NCBI RefSeq assembly: GCF_000194605.1
Contig: NC_015321.1
Span: 3,348,001-3,412,000 of the forward strand
Length of the DNA: 64,000 nt
DNA from: Fluviicola taffensis DSM 16823
GTDB taxonomy: Bacteria > Bacteroidota > Bacteroidia > Flavobacteriales_D > Crocinitomicaceae
Reading direction: 5' to 3'
Below the pieces are notes generated by a model. It was given only the letters and a program-made list of their open reading frames with translations, did not search any database and had not been told where the DNA came from. Position 1 is the first letter of the stretch; each line of letters opens with the position of its first letter. A program made the translations under genes and the position numbers. Below are positions 45,136 through 55,900 of the stretch, one piece after another.

Positions 45136-45875
45136 AATGATTGGTATTGAAGATGATTGGAAGCTTGTTGCTCCACTTTTGTGTGTTCAAACAAATTTAT
45201 TTTTTTCAACTGCTCTGCTAATTTCTGGAGTGATTTTTCGATATTTTCGCCTGTTCCATGCAGGAATAATTCGTTTTTTGTGGTGATTTCCAATTGATTG
45301 AAAACCGTTGCCAAGTGATAAACAATATCTTCTTCGCTTTGATATTCTTGAATACTTGCATGAGTCAAGTTTCCGTCTTTTCGCACAACCAATGAAAATT
45401 GCTCTTCGTGAATAATTAAATGACTGCGTAAAGGAATCAATGAACCAGTTGTCAAAAATCGCAATACATGTGCAATTTCATGTTGAATAACAATTCTCGG
45501 TGCTTTCATAATTAAGACCGATTTTACCCACATGGGAAGTTGATAAACAATTACGGAACTCCATTCAGGCAACCGATTGTACTCTACATCTTCTTTCGAA
45601 ATGGTTTTATGAACAGAATATTGGAGCAATTTTTCGGGCGAAGATGCTGCAAATAACGCATTTGGAACCAAGGAAAATTCCTGACCAAAGTAAGAACAGG
45701 AGAAATTCTCGAAGCGATCCAAGTTTCCTGCTTTTTCAATAACCTGTGTCAAGGTTTCTTTATAGCCAACTTCCGTTTTTTTGGTACAAAGAACCTTTTC
45801 CAATAATTGAACCTCACTTCCGATAAGCTGGAAAGCCGCAATGCTTTGTTGAGTGATTTCTATTAGTAATTGCAC
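45126..45875 (-). CDS. DUF3822 family protein
   Basis: This 249-residue protein lies in the conserved gene order DUF3822-rsmD-coaD of Bacteroidota. It starts with an ASKHA/actin-like-looking strand run (MQLLIEITQQSIAAFQLIGSEVQLL) and has no enzyme motif I can name. The start is GTG (45875), and a TATATTTG -7 box lies 14 nt upstream. Its stop is 10 nt inside rsmD. The role may be in rRNA modification or CoA-related regulation; this is inferred from the neighbours. Confidence 0.85.
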   Translation of the reverse strand: MQLLIEITQQSIAAFQLIGSEVQLLEKVLCTKKTEVGYKETLTQVIEKAGNLDRFENFSCSYFGQEFSLVPNALFAASSPEKLLQYSVHKTISKEDVEYNRLPEWSSVIVYQLPMWVKSVLIMKAPRIVIQHEIAHVLRFLTTGSLIPLRSHLIIHEEQFSLVVRKDGNLTHASIQEYQSEEDIVYHLATVFNQLEITTKNELFLHGTGENIEKSLQKLAEQLKKINLFEHTKVEQQASNHLQYQSLCV

Positions 45876-45889
45876 AAACTGGTTTTATA

Positions 45890-45897
45890 CAAATATA
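45890..45897 (-). promoter_or_regulatory. DUF3822-rsmD-coaD -7 box (TATATTTG)
   Basis: A minus-strand exact TAnnTTTG match lies 14 nt before the GTG start of the operon. No -33 TTTG is seen. Confidence 0.45.
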
Positions 45898-45928
45898 GTA
45901 AAACTCTTCTGAGCCAGCTGTCTATTTG

Positions 45929-45991
45929 TTCTCGATACATTCCGTCCGTCAATTCGAGTTTCCCAACATTTTAGTCGGGATGTATTGAGAA
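45929..45991. repeat. Long inverted repeat between divergent genes
   Basis: A 16-bp stem (45929-45944 with 45976-45991, two G-T wobbles) encloses a 31-nt loop. It sits in the shared upstream region of the DUF3822 operon and the helicase gene. Its role (operator, hairpin or dispersed repeat) is unknown. Confidence 0.6.
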
Positions 45992-46068
45992 TAACTGGCA
46001 GAATACTCGAACTCACATAGACGACAAGTATACTAGATTCATAATTTAGAATGTTTACTTTTATACGA

Positions 46069-47502
46069 ATGAATCAAGCAGCTCTTCAACAGGAATGTTA
46101 TCAGTTAATTTTATCTTTTTTTGGTCATCAACCCAATGAAGAGCAGGAACTTTTGATACGTCATTTGGCTAGTTTTACATTTGAATCCGAAAATCCAGCT
46201 TGTTTTATTTTGAAGGGTTATGCAGGTACTGGGAAAACGACCATTCTTGGGGCTTATATTCAAGCATTGAATGTGATTAAGCGAAAAACGGTTTTAATGG
46301 CTCCAACAGGAAGAGCAGCTAAAGTGCTTTCTTTGCGATCTAAAATGCTTGCTACAACGATACATAAGCGTATTTACTTTACAGGAACTGGACCCGATGG
46401 ATCGGTGAAATTACAATTGGCTCCGAATAAATCGAAAAATGCCATTTTTATTATTGATGAAGCATCTATGATTGGCGATTATTCATTGCAAAATGATGGA
46501 AGTGTTTCTCGTAATTTGTTGGAAGACGTATTTGAGTATGCGTTAAATGGAGAGAATTGCAAATTAATTCTACTGGGTGATGAAGGTCAGCTTCCACCAG
46601 TCGGAGCGGATGAAAGTCCTGCATTAAGCACTGCTTATTTGGATCAGCACTTTCCCTTGGTTCATTTTACGGTTTTTGGGTTGACCTCTGTTGTGAGACA
46701 GCGTGTAGATTCGGGGATTTTAGAAAATGCTACCCGTGTTCGACAAGCTCAGGTTCTAGAATCGGTTCCTCAATTGGATATCCATTCATTTCAAGATGTG
46801 AAAGCAGTTCCAGGAGATGAGTTAATTGAAAAAATTGAATCAGCATATAGCAATTATGGGGCAGATGAGGTGATGATTGTTACCCGATCGAATAAGCGCG
46901 CAAATCTGTACAATCAAAACATTCGCAATCGGATTTTGATGATGGAGGAGGAGTTGTGTGGAGGTGATTTGCTCATGGTTGTGAAGAATAATTACTATTG
47001 GTTAGATCCACTAAGTTCTGCGGGATTCATTGCCAATGGCGAGTTGTTGAAAGTACACCGCATTCGAAAGATTGAAGAGCTTTACGGTGTTCGATTTGCG
47101 CATTTAGAGGTTTCCTTGATCGATTATCCAGATTTAGATCGCTTTGAGGCAATTGCCTTTATGGAAACCTTGACGATTGAACAACCAAACTTAGATCGTG
47201 GTTTTTTAAAGAACTTGTTTTTTGAAATCGAACAAGATTTTATGCACGAACGGAACAAGCAAAAGCGCTATCAGGAAATTATGAAATCACCTTATTTTAA
47301 TGCACTTCAAATCAAATTTGCCTACGCAGTTACGTGTCATAAATCACAAGGAGGACAATGGTCTGTGGTGTTTGTAGATCATGGTTATTTAGAGCCAGAA
47401 CAATTGGATTTTTCGTTCTTAAGATGGCTTTATACTGCAATAACAAGAGCAAGTGAACAATTGTACACCGTTAATTTGATGGAAGAACTGGTTGAGAAGT
47501 AA
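46069..47502 (+). CDS. RecD/Dda-like DNA helicase (AAA)
   Basis: This 477-residue SF1B helicase has Walker A GYAGTGKTT (51-59). MAPTGRAAKVL is motif Ia, and IIDEASMIGD is Walker B. LLGDEGQLPPVGADESPA is motif III. The C-terminal UvrD_C_2 part has AYAVTCHKSQGGQW and RWLYTAITRASEQLY. It is much shorter than RecD2 and close to T4 Dda-type helicases; it likely unwinds DNA 5' to 3'. Start ATG 46069 (MNQAALQQ) is preferred; ATG 46051 would add six residues. It is convergent with the next gene. Confidence 0.92.
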   Translation: MNQAALQQECYQLILSFFGHQPNEEQELLIRHLASFTFESENPACFILKGYAGTGKTTILGAYIQALNVIKRKTVLMAPTGRAAKVLSLRSKMLATTIHKRIYFTGTGPDGSVKLQLAPNKSKNAIFIIDEASMIGDYSLQNDGSVSRNLLEDVFEYALNGENCKLILLGDEGQLPPVGADESPALSTAYLDQHFPLVHFTVFGLTSVVRQRVDSGILENATRVRQAQVLESVPQLDIHSFQDVKAVPGDELIEKIESAYSNYGADEVMIVTRSNKRANLYNQNIRNRILMMEEELCGGDLLMVVKNNYYWLDPLSSAGFIANGELLKVHRIRKIEELYGVRFAHLEVSLIDYPDLDRFEAIAFMETLTIEQPNLDRGFLKNLFFEIEQDFMHERNKQKRYQEIMKSPYFNALQIKFAYAVTCHKSQGGQWSVVFVDHGYLEPEQLDFSFLRWLYTAITRASEQLYTVNLMEELVEK

Positions 47503-47566
47503 TTATCAATTATGAATTCTTGAATTATCAAGATTTTTCTACTTGATAATTCATCATTGATAATTA
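47500..47566. repeat. Nested palindrome between convergent genes
   Basis: The inner arms (47522-47532 with 47542-47552) are a perfect 11-bp pair. The outer arms TAATTATCAAT (47500-47510) and ATTGATAATTA (47556-47566) also match perfectly. The stems overlap the 3' ends of both genes. They could act as a weak terminator in both directions, but no strong U-tract is seen. Confidence 0.65.
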
Positions 47567-49864
47567 CTTACTATTCAACAACTCTTGCCATTTGAAAGAA
47601 GTAGGTCCGCAGCTTACTTTTGTTACATCCAACTGTTTGTTCAAGCGATCAATGACGATTTTAGCATCTTCTCGGCTCAAATAAGTTCCGGCAAGTACAT
47701 TGAGTTCACTTTTTAGCTTCTGAATCACTGTAGCAGTTCTAAGGGCTGATAAATAGTCATTTCCAGTTAGGCGATACTTGTTTAATTCCGTTTGGATGGT
47801 TTCATTTGGTGCTTTTAGATTTGTTTTCACTGGATCTGTAAAAGTATTCACTTCCAGAAGGATCCCTCGGTTTAGAAAAATATTGACTTGTGTGGAACGC
47901 AAACGCAAATAGGCTGAATCCATTTTAGATTTTAAACGCTCTTCATCTGTTCCTCCTAAATAGGCATTCCATTCTGTTCTGTCGGAATTTCGCACCACAT
48001 TGGAACCATTCCACTTTCCAACTCCTTGCCCGCGTGAAATAACGTCAAAATTGAGTTTTTTATCTAACAAAGCTTCAAAAAATTGGCGTACTGAAACACT
48101 ATCCTTTTGCTGAAGAAGAGGTGTATTCAATTCCCATTTATTGGATTCAAATTGATCGACCAAATTGAGCTGAACACGCGCATCAAATCCAGGTTTAGAA
48201 TCAATTAAGTTCACATGAAGCATAACTTCATCGGCATTATCGGATAAAGGCCCGCTTGGAATTGCGATTAAGCGAACTTCGAACGGTGTTTTCAAGGTAT
48301 CTGCTTGAAAAGTAAATTCTTGGGTGTATAAATCAAAAGTAGAAGAATCTGCAAAGGTGTAAAATCCATCCTTTTCAGTGAATTCAACCCAGTTTAATCC
48401 CATTGCCATTTTGTAAACGTCCAATCTTCTTTGATAAATCGCTAATAAATCAATCGCAACTTTCTTTTCAATTTCCAATTCCTCAATCATTTTTTTATAG
48501 CGGTCATATTCGCCATACAAGTAAACAATTTCAGATTGATCTTTTCGACGTGTTTTTTTATCTGATTTGGTTTTTGGTTGTGCTGTAAATTCACCTCCTG
48601 TAGTTTTTTTAAGAGCTTTTCGCTTTGCTTTTTTTACAGAGTTTGGGACTTTGTTACTTGTTGAAATTGGACGTTTCGTCATGTCTGAGTAACTCTTTTC
48701 ATTTCTATTGATTTTGTCTTCCGTCTCGTCTTTCTTTCTTTTAGCAGTTTCTATGTCATAATCATAACCTTTCTTTCCGTAGATTTTATCCCAAAGTTTA
48801 GCTACTTTATCCTTTTCTAGTTCATTGATAACACTTTGAAATGTTTTTCCATCATTGTACGTTGAATCGGGAGATAAAAAGCGTGTATCGCTAGAACCAA
48901 ATAGGTGATACGATTTTCCGTTTCGTTCAATGACAACAGTTGTTTGTTTTTTTGAATTGTATCCCCAAACATCAAAGTGAAGTTGAGTCAACCTGTTTTC
49001 TCCAACTGTTTCAAAATCGAGGGTGGGCATTCGAATGGGTTCAACATTTGTTTTATTGCGCTTAGAGGCATCAATCAATTTGACTTGATAAGGAAAGAGT
49101 CCGATTGCTTTTGGCAATCCTTTATTCCACCGGCCATTTTCGTCTTTTTCACGTTCATTCAACAATCCAGAAGTTTCCGAACCATCTCCAGCAGCAATGA
49201 GTACATTTTTATATTCATTGGAACTTCCACCTAGTTGTTTAAAAATTTCGAAAGAACGAAGTTCAATAAAGGTGTTAATGGTTTGATTCATTGCTTCGAT
49301 AGTCACCAATTGATCATTGGCATTTAAAAAGTTGAATGTTGCCAACATGGATGCTTTGTCATCAAAACTCAAACTCGGATTCAAAACGGCATAAATCTTC
49401 TTTTGAATTTCTTGGGAACCATTATTTGATATCAGTGCAGCAGGAGGAAGTTTTGATTTTAAGAGTGTTTCAAATTGATTGTATTGAATCAAATATCTTT
49501 CTAATTCATTCTCCGATTGACGAGAAGCCATTAACATTTTGTTGAGCTCCCACAGCGCCATTTTGTTTGCAGCTTCAGCGATGATTCCCTTGGGCGATTT
49601 TTCAATTTCTTCTGCACGAATGAACAACGAGTTGGGATGATTGATAATATAATTTTCAATCGAATCGTAGTTTAGTTCCTTATTCATCAATCGAACTTCT
49701 GGACCCGAGTATTCAAAATAACGGCCAATGCTATTGTCTAGAATGGGACTTTTTTTGACAATGTGAAAAAGATAAGCGCGATCTTCTGATGTAAGGGAGT
49801 TGGTTCCTTGACTTAAGCTAGTAAAACCAATGATTGAGAGTAAAAGGGCGTATAAATAATTCAT
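47564..49864 (-). CDS. Large exported hypothetical protein (766 aa)
   Basis: I do not recognise the family. ATG 49864 gives a signal peptide (MNYLYALLLSIIGFTSLSQ-G). The ORF also opens at TTG 49885, which is less likely. The middle (about 370-450) is a Lys-rich, basic and disordered-looking linker (RKKDETEDKINRNEK, KKAKRKALKKTTGG). The rest is mixed helix and strand with no catalytic motif and no sorting domain. It may be periplasmic or surface-attached. It lies next to the giant cargo gene on the same strand, but a terminator separates them. Confidence 0.72.
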   Translation of the reverse strand: MNYLYALLLSIIGFTSLSQGTNSLTSEDRAYLFHIVKKSPILDNSIGRYFEYSGPEVRLMNKELNYDSIENYIINHPNSLFIRAEEIEKSPKGIIAEAANKMALWELNKMLMASRQSENELERYLIQYNQFETLLKSKLPPAALISNNGSQEIQKKIYAVLNPSLSFDDKASMLATFNFLNANDQLVTIEAMNQTINTFIELRSFEIFKQLGGSSNEYKNVLIAAGDGSETSGLLNEREKDENGRWNKGLPKAIGLFPYQVKLIDASKRNKTNVEPIRMPTLDFETVGENRLTQLHFDVWGYNSKKQTTVVIERNGKSYHLFGSSDTRFLSPDSTYNDGKTFQSVINELEKDKVAKLWDKIYGKKGYDYDIETAKRKKDETEDKINRNEKSYSDMTKRPISTSNKVPNSVKKAKRKALKKTTGGEFTAQPKTKSDKKTRRKDQSEIVYLYGEYDRYKKMIEELEIEKKVAIDLLAIYQRRLDVYKMAMGLNWVEFTEKDGFYTFADSSTFDLYTQEFTFQADTLKTPFEVRLIAIPSGPLSDNADEVMLHVNLIDSKPGFDARVQLNLVDQFESNKWELNTPLLQQKDSVSVRQFFEALLDKKLNFDVISRGQGVGKWNGSNVVRNSDRTEWNAYLGGTDEERLKSKMDSAYLRLRSTQVNIFLNRGILLEVNTFTDPVKTNLKAPNETIQTELNKYRLTGNDYLSALRTATVIQKLKSELNVLAGTYLSREDAKIVIDRLNKQLDVTKVSCGPTSFKWQELLNSK

Positions 49865-49935
49865 TCGTTGCAATATAGAATTCAAATATCTAAATAATTG
49901 TAACGAATTGAATAAGTAACAGAAATAGTTGTTAA

Positions 49936-49969
49936 CAAAAAAGCCCGACGAAAATTGTGTCGGGCTTTT
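49936..49969 (-). terminator. Terminator of the giant gene
   Basis: A perfect 11-bp stem (49939-49949 with 49959-49969) has a 9-nt loop and, on the minus strand, ends in a T-run. It lies just after the stop at 49974. Confidence 0.9.
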
Positions 49970-49973
49970 GTTT

Positions 49974-52900
49974 TTAATGGTTTATAACCAAAGGCATTCG
50001 ATCATGGATTTCATTTTCTCCATTAATTTCTATGTAGTAAACTCCATTTGAATAATCCGTTAAATTGAAATTCAAGTTAAAGATACCTGAGTAAGATTCA
50101 TTAAAGATCATTTTACCTTGAGCATCGTAAATGATGATTTTCTCAATCGGTGTGCCTGTCGAAGTTACTTGGAACATACCAATGTTTGGATTCGGGAATA
50201 ATGAGAAGTAACTAATTTCATTTTCATTAATTCCAGCACAATCATTTACTTCGATGGTTGTTTGAGCGTCATTTGCACATCCGTTTAAATCCATGTATGT
50301 ATAAGTAACAATGGATGGTCCTAATAATGCTGAAGAAGGAGTGAAGATGTTATTTACAATTCCATTTCCAACATAATTACCTCCAGCTGGAGAACCATTA
50401 GACATGGTGAATGGGGCTGCAGTTGTACACATTGCTCCAAATGGATCAACAGTAACAGTAGGTAAAGTATTCACAACTACTGGAACTACTGTTGAGGAGG
50501 AAGTACATCCGTAAACATTTGAAACACTTACCCAGTAATTTCCAGATGTTGTAATTCCTAAAACAGCTCCAACATAACCTGTGTTCCAGGTATTTGTTCC
50601 AGAACCAGAAGTAAACAAGAATAACTCTTCACCTTCACAAATAGTGGTAGAACCACTAGGTGTAATTACTGGTGCGGCAGGTGCAGGATTCACATTTACT
50701 ACTACAGCAGCAGATGGCTGAGAAGGACATGATGTTTGATTTCCTGTTACAGTAATAGGACCTGAAGTGGATACGACGATTGACTGTGTAGTTGCTCCTG
50801 TGCTCCAAGTACTGTTTGGATCTGAGGATGTCAAAGTAACACTAGATCCTTCACAGATTGTTGTTGATCCAGAAGCTGAAATAGTTGGTATCGGGGAAAC
50901 TGGAATCACCGTTACTGTAATTGGGCTACTTGTTGCTGAACAACCGTTTCCATTTGTAAATGTCACTGTATAAGTTCCACTAACAGTTGCATTGATGTTT
51001 TGTGTCAAAGGGCCATTAGACCATTCGTTTCCACTTGTTGCAGATGAGGTTAAGGTAACAAAAGAACCTTGACAAATGGTAGTTGCTCCTCCAGCAGTAA
51101 TTGATGGAGCAGGAGGATTTGAGAACACAGTCACAACAACTGGTAAGGATGATGGTGATGCACATCCATTTCCATCGATGAATATTACCGAATGTACTCC
51201 ACCAGTAGTTACCGTGATGTCTTGGGTTTGAAGGCTGTTCGACCAAGAGTTTCCACTAGTAGCAGATGATGTCAAAGTAACAGATCCACCTGCACAGAAT
51301 GTTGTTGGTCCGCTTGCAGTAATAATTGGTGCTGCAGGGGTTGCAAAAACTGTCACATTTATTGGTGCAGATTGTGGAGATACACAACCGTTTACATCCG
51401 TATGAGTAACTGTATAAGTTCCGTTTGTACTAACTGTTATTGATGGTGATGTTGATCCTCCATTCCAAAGGTTACCAGTTCCAAATGAAGAACTTAACAT
51501 CACTGAACCACCATTACAGAATGAAGTTGGTCCGTTTGCACTAATAACTGGTGCTGCAGGAATAGGATTTACAGTTACAACTGTTGTTGGAGATGGAGGA
51601 GATACACATCCGTTTCCATCTGTTACTGTCACGAAGTAATTACCAGCAGTAGAGACTACAATTGATTGTGTATTATCAGTTGTATTCCACAAGTTACCTC
51701 CTGTAGAAGAAGATGTCAATGTTACAGAGCTACCATTACAGATTGATTCCGTTGTACCAGTTACAATTGTTGGAGCTGGAGGCAATGAGTTAACAGTTAT
51801 CGTTTTTGGTGCAGATGCCCCAGAACTACAACCTGCTTGTATAACTTGAACGGTATAGGTACCAGATGTCGTTATAGTAATAGATTGATTCGTAGAACTA
51901 TTTGACCAATTATTATTCGTTGCAGAAGATGAAGTTAATGTAACAGATCCGCCCGCACAGAAAGTCGTTGGTCCGCTAGCAGTAATTGTTGGAACTGCTG
52001 GAATTGGATTTACAACGACGCTGATTGGAGTAGAACTAGGTGAAGTACAGCCAAGAAGCGTTTGTGTAACAGTATAAGAACCACTTGCTGTAACATTAAT
52101 TGAAGCTGTAGTTTCACTTGTAGACCATTGAATGTTTGGTGGGCTCACTGAAGATGTTAAAGTTACAGATCCACCCACACAGAACGTAGTTGGTCCTCCA
52201 GCAGTAACAACTGGTGTAGCAGGAATCGGATTAACTGTAAGATTCACAGGAGCAGAAGCTGCTGATGTACATCCCAATAATGTTTGTGTAACAGTATAAG
52301 AACCAGAAGTTGTAGCTGTAATTGAAGCTGTAAAAGGTCCTGAAGACCATTCATTTCCTGTTGAAGCAGAAGAAGTCAACACAACTGAATTTCCTGCGCA
52401 GAAAGTAGTTGGTCCGCCAGCTGTAATTGTTGGTGTTGCTGGAATCGGATTTACAGTTACATTAATCACATTTGAGTTAGCTGAAGAACAAGGGCCATCT
52501 ACTACTTTCACAAAGTAAGTACCACTTGCCGATACTGTAATAGATTGAGTTATATCACCTGTCGACCAAAGATTACCAGTTGCTGATGTTGAAGTTAAAG
52601 TAATCGTGTTTCCTGCACAAAAAGTAGTTGCTCCACTTGCTGTAATGGATGGAGTAGCAGGAGTTGGATTTACAGTCACAGAAACTGAAGTCGAAGCAGG
52701 AGAAGTACATCCCAAGATAGTTTGAGTTACGGTATAAACACCCGTTGAAGTAACGGTTATCGCTGCTGAAGTTTGAGTCGTTGACCAAATATTTCCACTG
52801 GAAGCAGAAGAAGTCAATACAACCGATCCCCCTGCCGAACAAAATGTTGTTGGTCCACCCGCGGTAATTGTTGGAGTAGGAGGAATTGCGTTTACAGTGA

Positions 52901-55900
52901 CGTTAATCACATTTGAGTTAGTAGAGGAACAAGGGCCATCTACAACTTTTACAAAGTAAGATCCACTAGCAAGAACAGTGATTGATTGAGTAGTTAAACC
53001 ATTCGACCATAGATTGTTTACAGCAGAAGAGGAAGTTAAGATCACTGAATCCCCAGCACAGAAAGTTGTTGGTCCACCCGCAGAAATAGTTGGAGTAACA
53101 GGAGTTGGATTTACCGTCACAGAAACTGGTGCCGAAGCAGGAGAAGTACATCCCAAGATAGTTTGAGTTACGGTATAAACACCCGTTGAAGTAACGGTTA
53201 TCGCTGCTGAAGTTTGAGTCGTTGACCAAATATTTCCACTGGAAGCAGAAGAAGTCAATACGACAGATCCACCTGCCGAACAGAATGTTGTTGGTCCACC
53301 TGCAGTAATTGTTGGAGTAGGAGGAATTGCATTTACAGTTACATTAATAGTATTTGAATTTACGGTAGAACACGTTCCGTTATTCACATGTACATTATAA
53401 GACCCACTTGCAAGTACAGTAATTGATTGAGTAGTCAAACCATTCGACCAAATATTATTTGTAGCAGAAGAGGAAGTTAAGATCACTGAATCCCCAGCAC
53501 AGAAAGTCGTTGGTCCACCCGCTGAAATAGTTGGAGTAGCAGGAGTTGGATTTACAGTCACAGAAACTGATGCCGAAGCAGGAGAAGTACATCCCAAGAT
53601 AGTTTGAGTTACGGTATAAACTCCAGTTGTAGTAACAGTTATTGCTGGCGATGTTTGAGTCGTTGACCAAATATTTCCACTGGAAGCAGAAGAAGTCAAT
53701 ACGACCGATCCACCTGCCGAACAGAATGTTGTTGGTCCACCTGCAGTAATTGTTGGAGTAGGAGGAATTGCATTTACAGTTACATTAATAGTATTTGAAT
53801 TTACGGTAGAACACGTTCCGTTATTCACATGTACATTATAAGACCCACTTGCAAGTACAGTAATTGATTGAGTAGTCAAACCATTCGACCAAATATTATT
53901 TGTAGCAGAAGAGGAAGTTAAGATCACAGAATCACCCGCGCAGAAAGTCGTTGGTCCACCCGCTGAAATAGTTGGAGTAGCAGGAGTTGGATTTACTGTC
54001 ACAGAAACTGATGCCGAAGCAGGAGAAGTACATCCCAAGATAGTTTGAGTTACGGTATAAACTCCAGTTGTAGTAACAGTTATTACTGGCGATGTTTGAG
54101 TCGTTGACCAAATATTTCCACTGGAAGCAGAAGAAGTCAATACGACCGATCCACCTGCCGAACAGAATGTTGTTGGTCCACCCGCAGTAATTGTTGGAGT
54201 AGGAGGAATTGCGTTTACAGTTACATTAATAGTATTTGAATTTACGGTAGAACACGTCCCGTTATCCACATGAACATTATAAGACCCACTTGCAAGCACA
54301 GTAATTGATTGAGTAGTCAAACCATTCGACCAAATATTATTTGTAGCAGAAGAGGAAGTTAAGATCACAGAATCACCCGCGCAGAAAGTCGTTGGTCCAC
54401 CCGCTGAAATAGTTGGAGTAGCAGGAGTTGGATTTACAGTCACAGAAACTGGTGCCGAAGCAGGAGAAGTACATCCCAATAAAGTTTGAGTTACGGTATA
54501 AACTCCTGTTGATGTAATCGTTATTGCCGGCGATGTTTGAGTCGTTGACCAAATATTTCCACTGGAAGCAGAAGAAGTTAATACAACTGATCCACCTGCC
54601 GAACAGAATGTTGTTGGTCCACCCGCAGTAATTGTTGGAGTAGGAGGAATTGCGTTTACAGTAACGATTGTCGGCGCACTAGATAAGCTCGTACAGCCTG
54701 TTGCGTTTGTTACCTGAACGGAATAAGAACCTGAAGTTGTAGCAGAAATGGATGAAGTTGTTTCTAGATTAGGAGACCATAAGTAAGTTGTTCCAGGTGA
54801 TGCAGTTAAAGTCACCGAACCTCCCGCACAGAAAGTGATTGGTCCACCAGCAGTTATTGTTGGTGTTGCAGGTAAAGCATTCACCGTTATTGTTACTGGA
54901 GAACTAGCAGGACTAATACATCCATTCGCATCGATTACTTTAACCGTTTTAGGTCCTGAAGTAGTAACGACAATAGATGAAGTTGTTTCTGTAGTTGACC
55001 ATTCGTATGAGTTTCCAGAGCTAGAAGTAAGTGTTACAGAGCCTCCATCACAGAATGTAGTTGGCCCTCCAGCTGTAATAGTAGGCGCAGTTGGTAAAGG
55101 GTTGACAGTTATTGTTACACCTAAGCTTACTGCACTTGAGCATCCCGCAGCATTTGTGACTTCTACTGTATAAATTCCAGAAGTTGTAACGTTAATTGAT
55201 TGAGAAAACAGTCCATTTGACCATAAGTAAGTTACTCCTGGACTTGCTGTTAAAGTTACAGATCCGCCTGCACAGAACGTAGTTGGTCCACTTGGTGTAA
55301 TTGTTGGGGTAGCAGGCAATGCATTCTCAGTAATTGTTGTAGCTGCACTCGGTAAGCTTAGACAGCCATTTGCATCACCAACTTGAACCGTTTTAGGTCC
55401 TGAAGTTGTTGCTAGAATAGATTGAGTTGTTTCTCCGTCTGGTGACCACAAATAAGAAGTGCCAATACTTGAAGTTAAGGCAACAGATCCACCATCACAG
55501 AAAGTAGTTGATCCGCCTGCAGTTATTGTTGGAGTAGCTGGCAAGGCATTTACAGTTACTACAACTGGTGCGCTTGGTGCGCTTGTACATCCACCTGCAT
55601 TGGTCACTTGAACAGTATAAGAACCAGAAGCAGTAACGCTATTTGTTTGTGTTGTAGGTAAAGTTGGAGTCCAAGTGTAAGTTGTTCCAGTACTTGAAGT
55701 TAATGTAACGGATCCTCCTGCACAGAAAGTGGTTGATCCACCCGCAGTAATGGTTGGTGTAGGAGGAATTGTATTTACGGTAACAACTGTAGGTGCACTA
55801 GATAAGCTAGTACATCCAGCGGTATTTGTTACCTGAACAGAGTAAGATCCTGAGTTTGAAACGGAAATAGATGAAGTTGTTTCTCCATTAGGAGACCATA

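Noticed and set aside
46069-47502. Defence helicase or phage gene
   Set aside because: The surroundings are core genes with no nuclease, integrase or phage structural genes.
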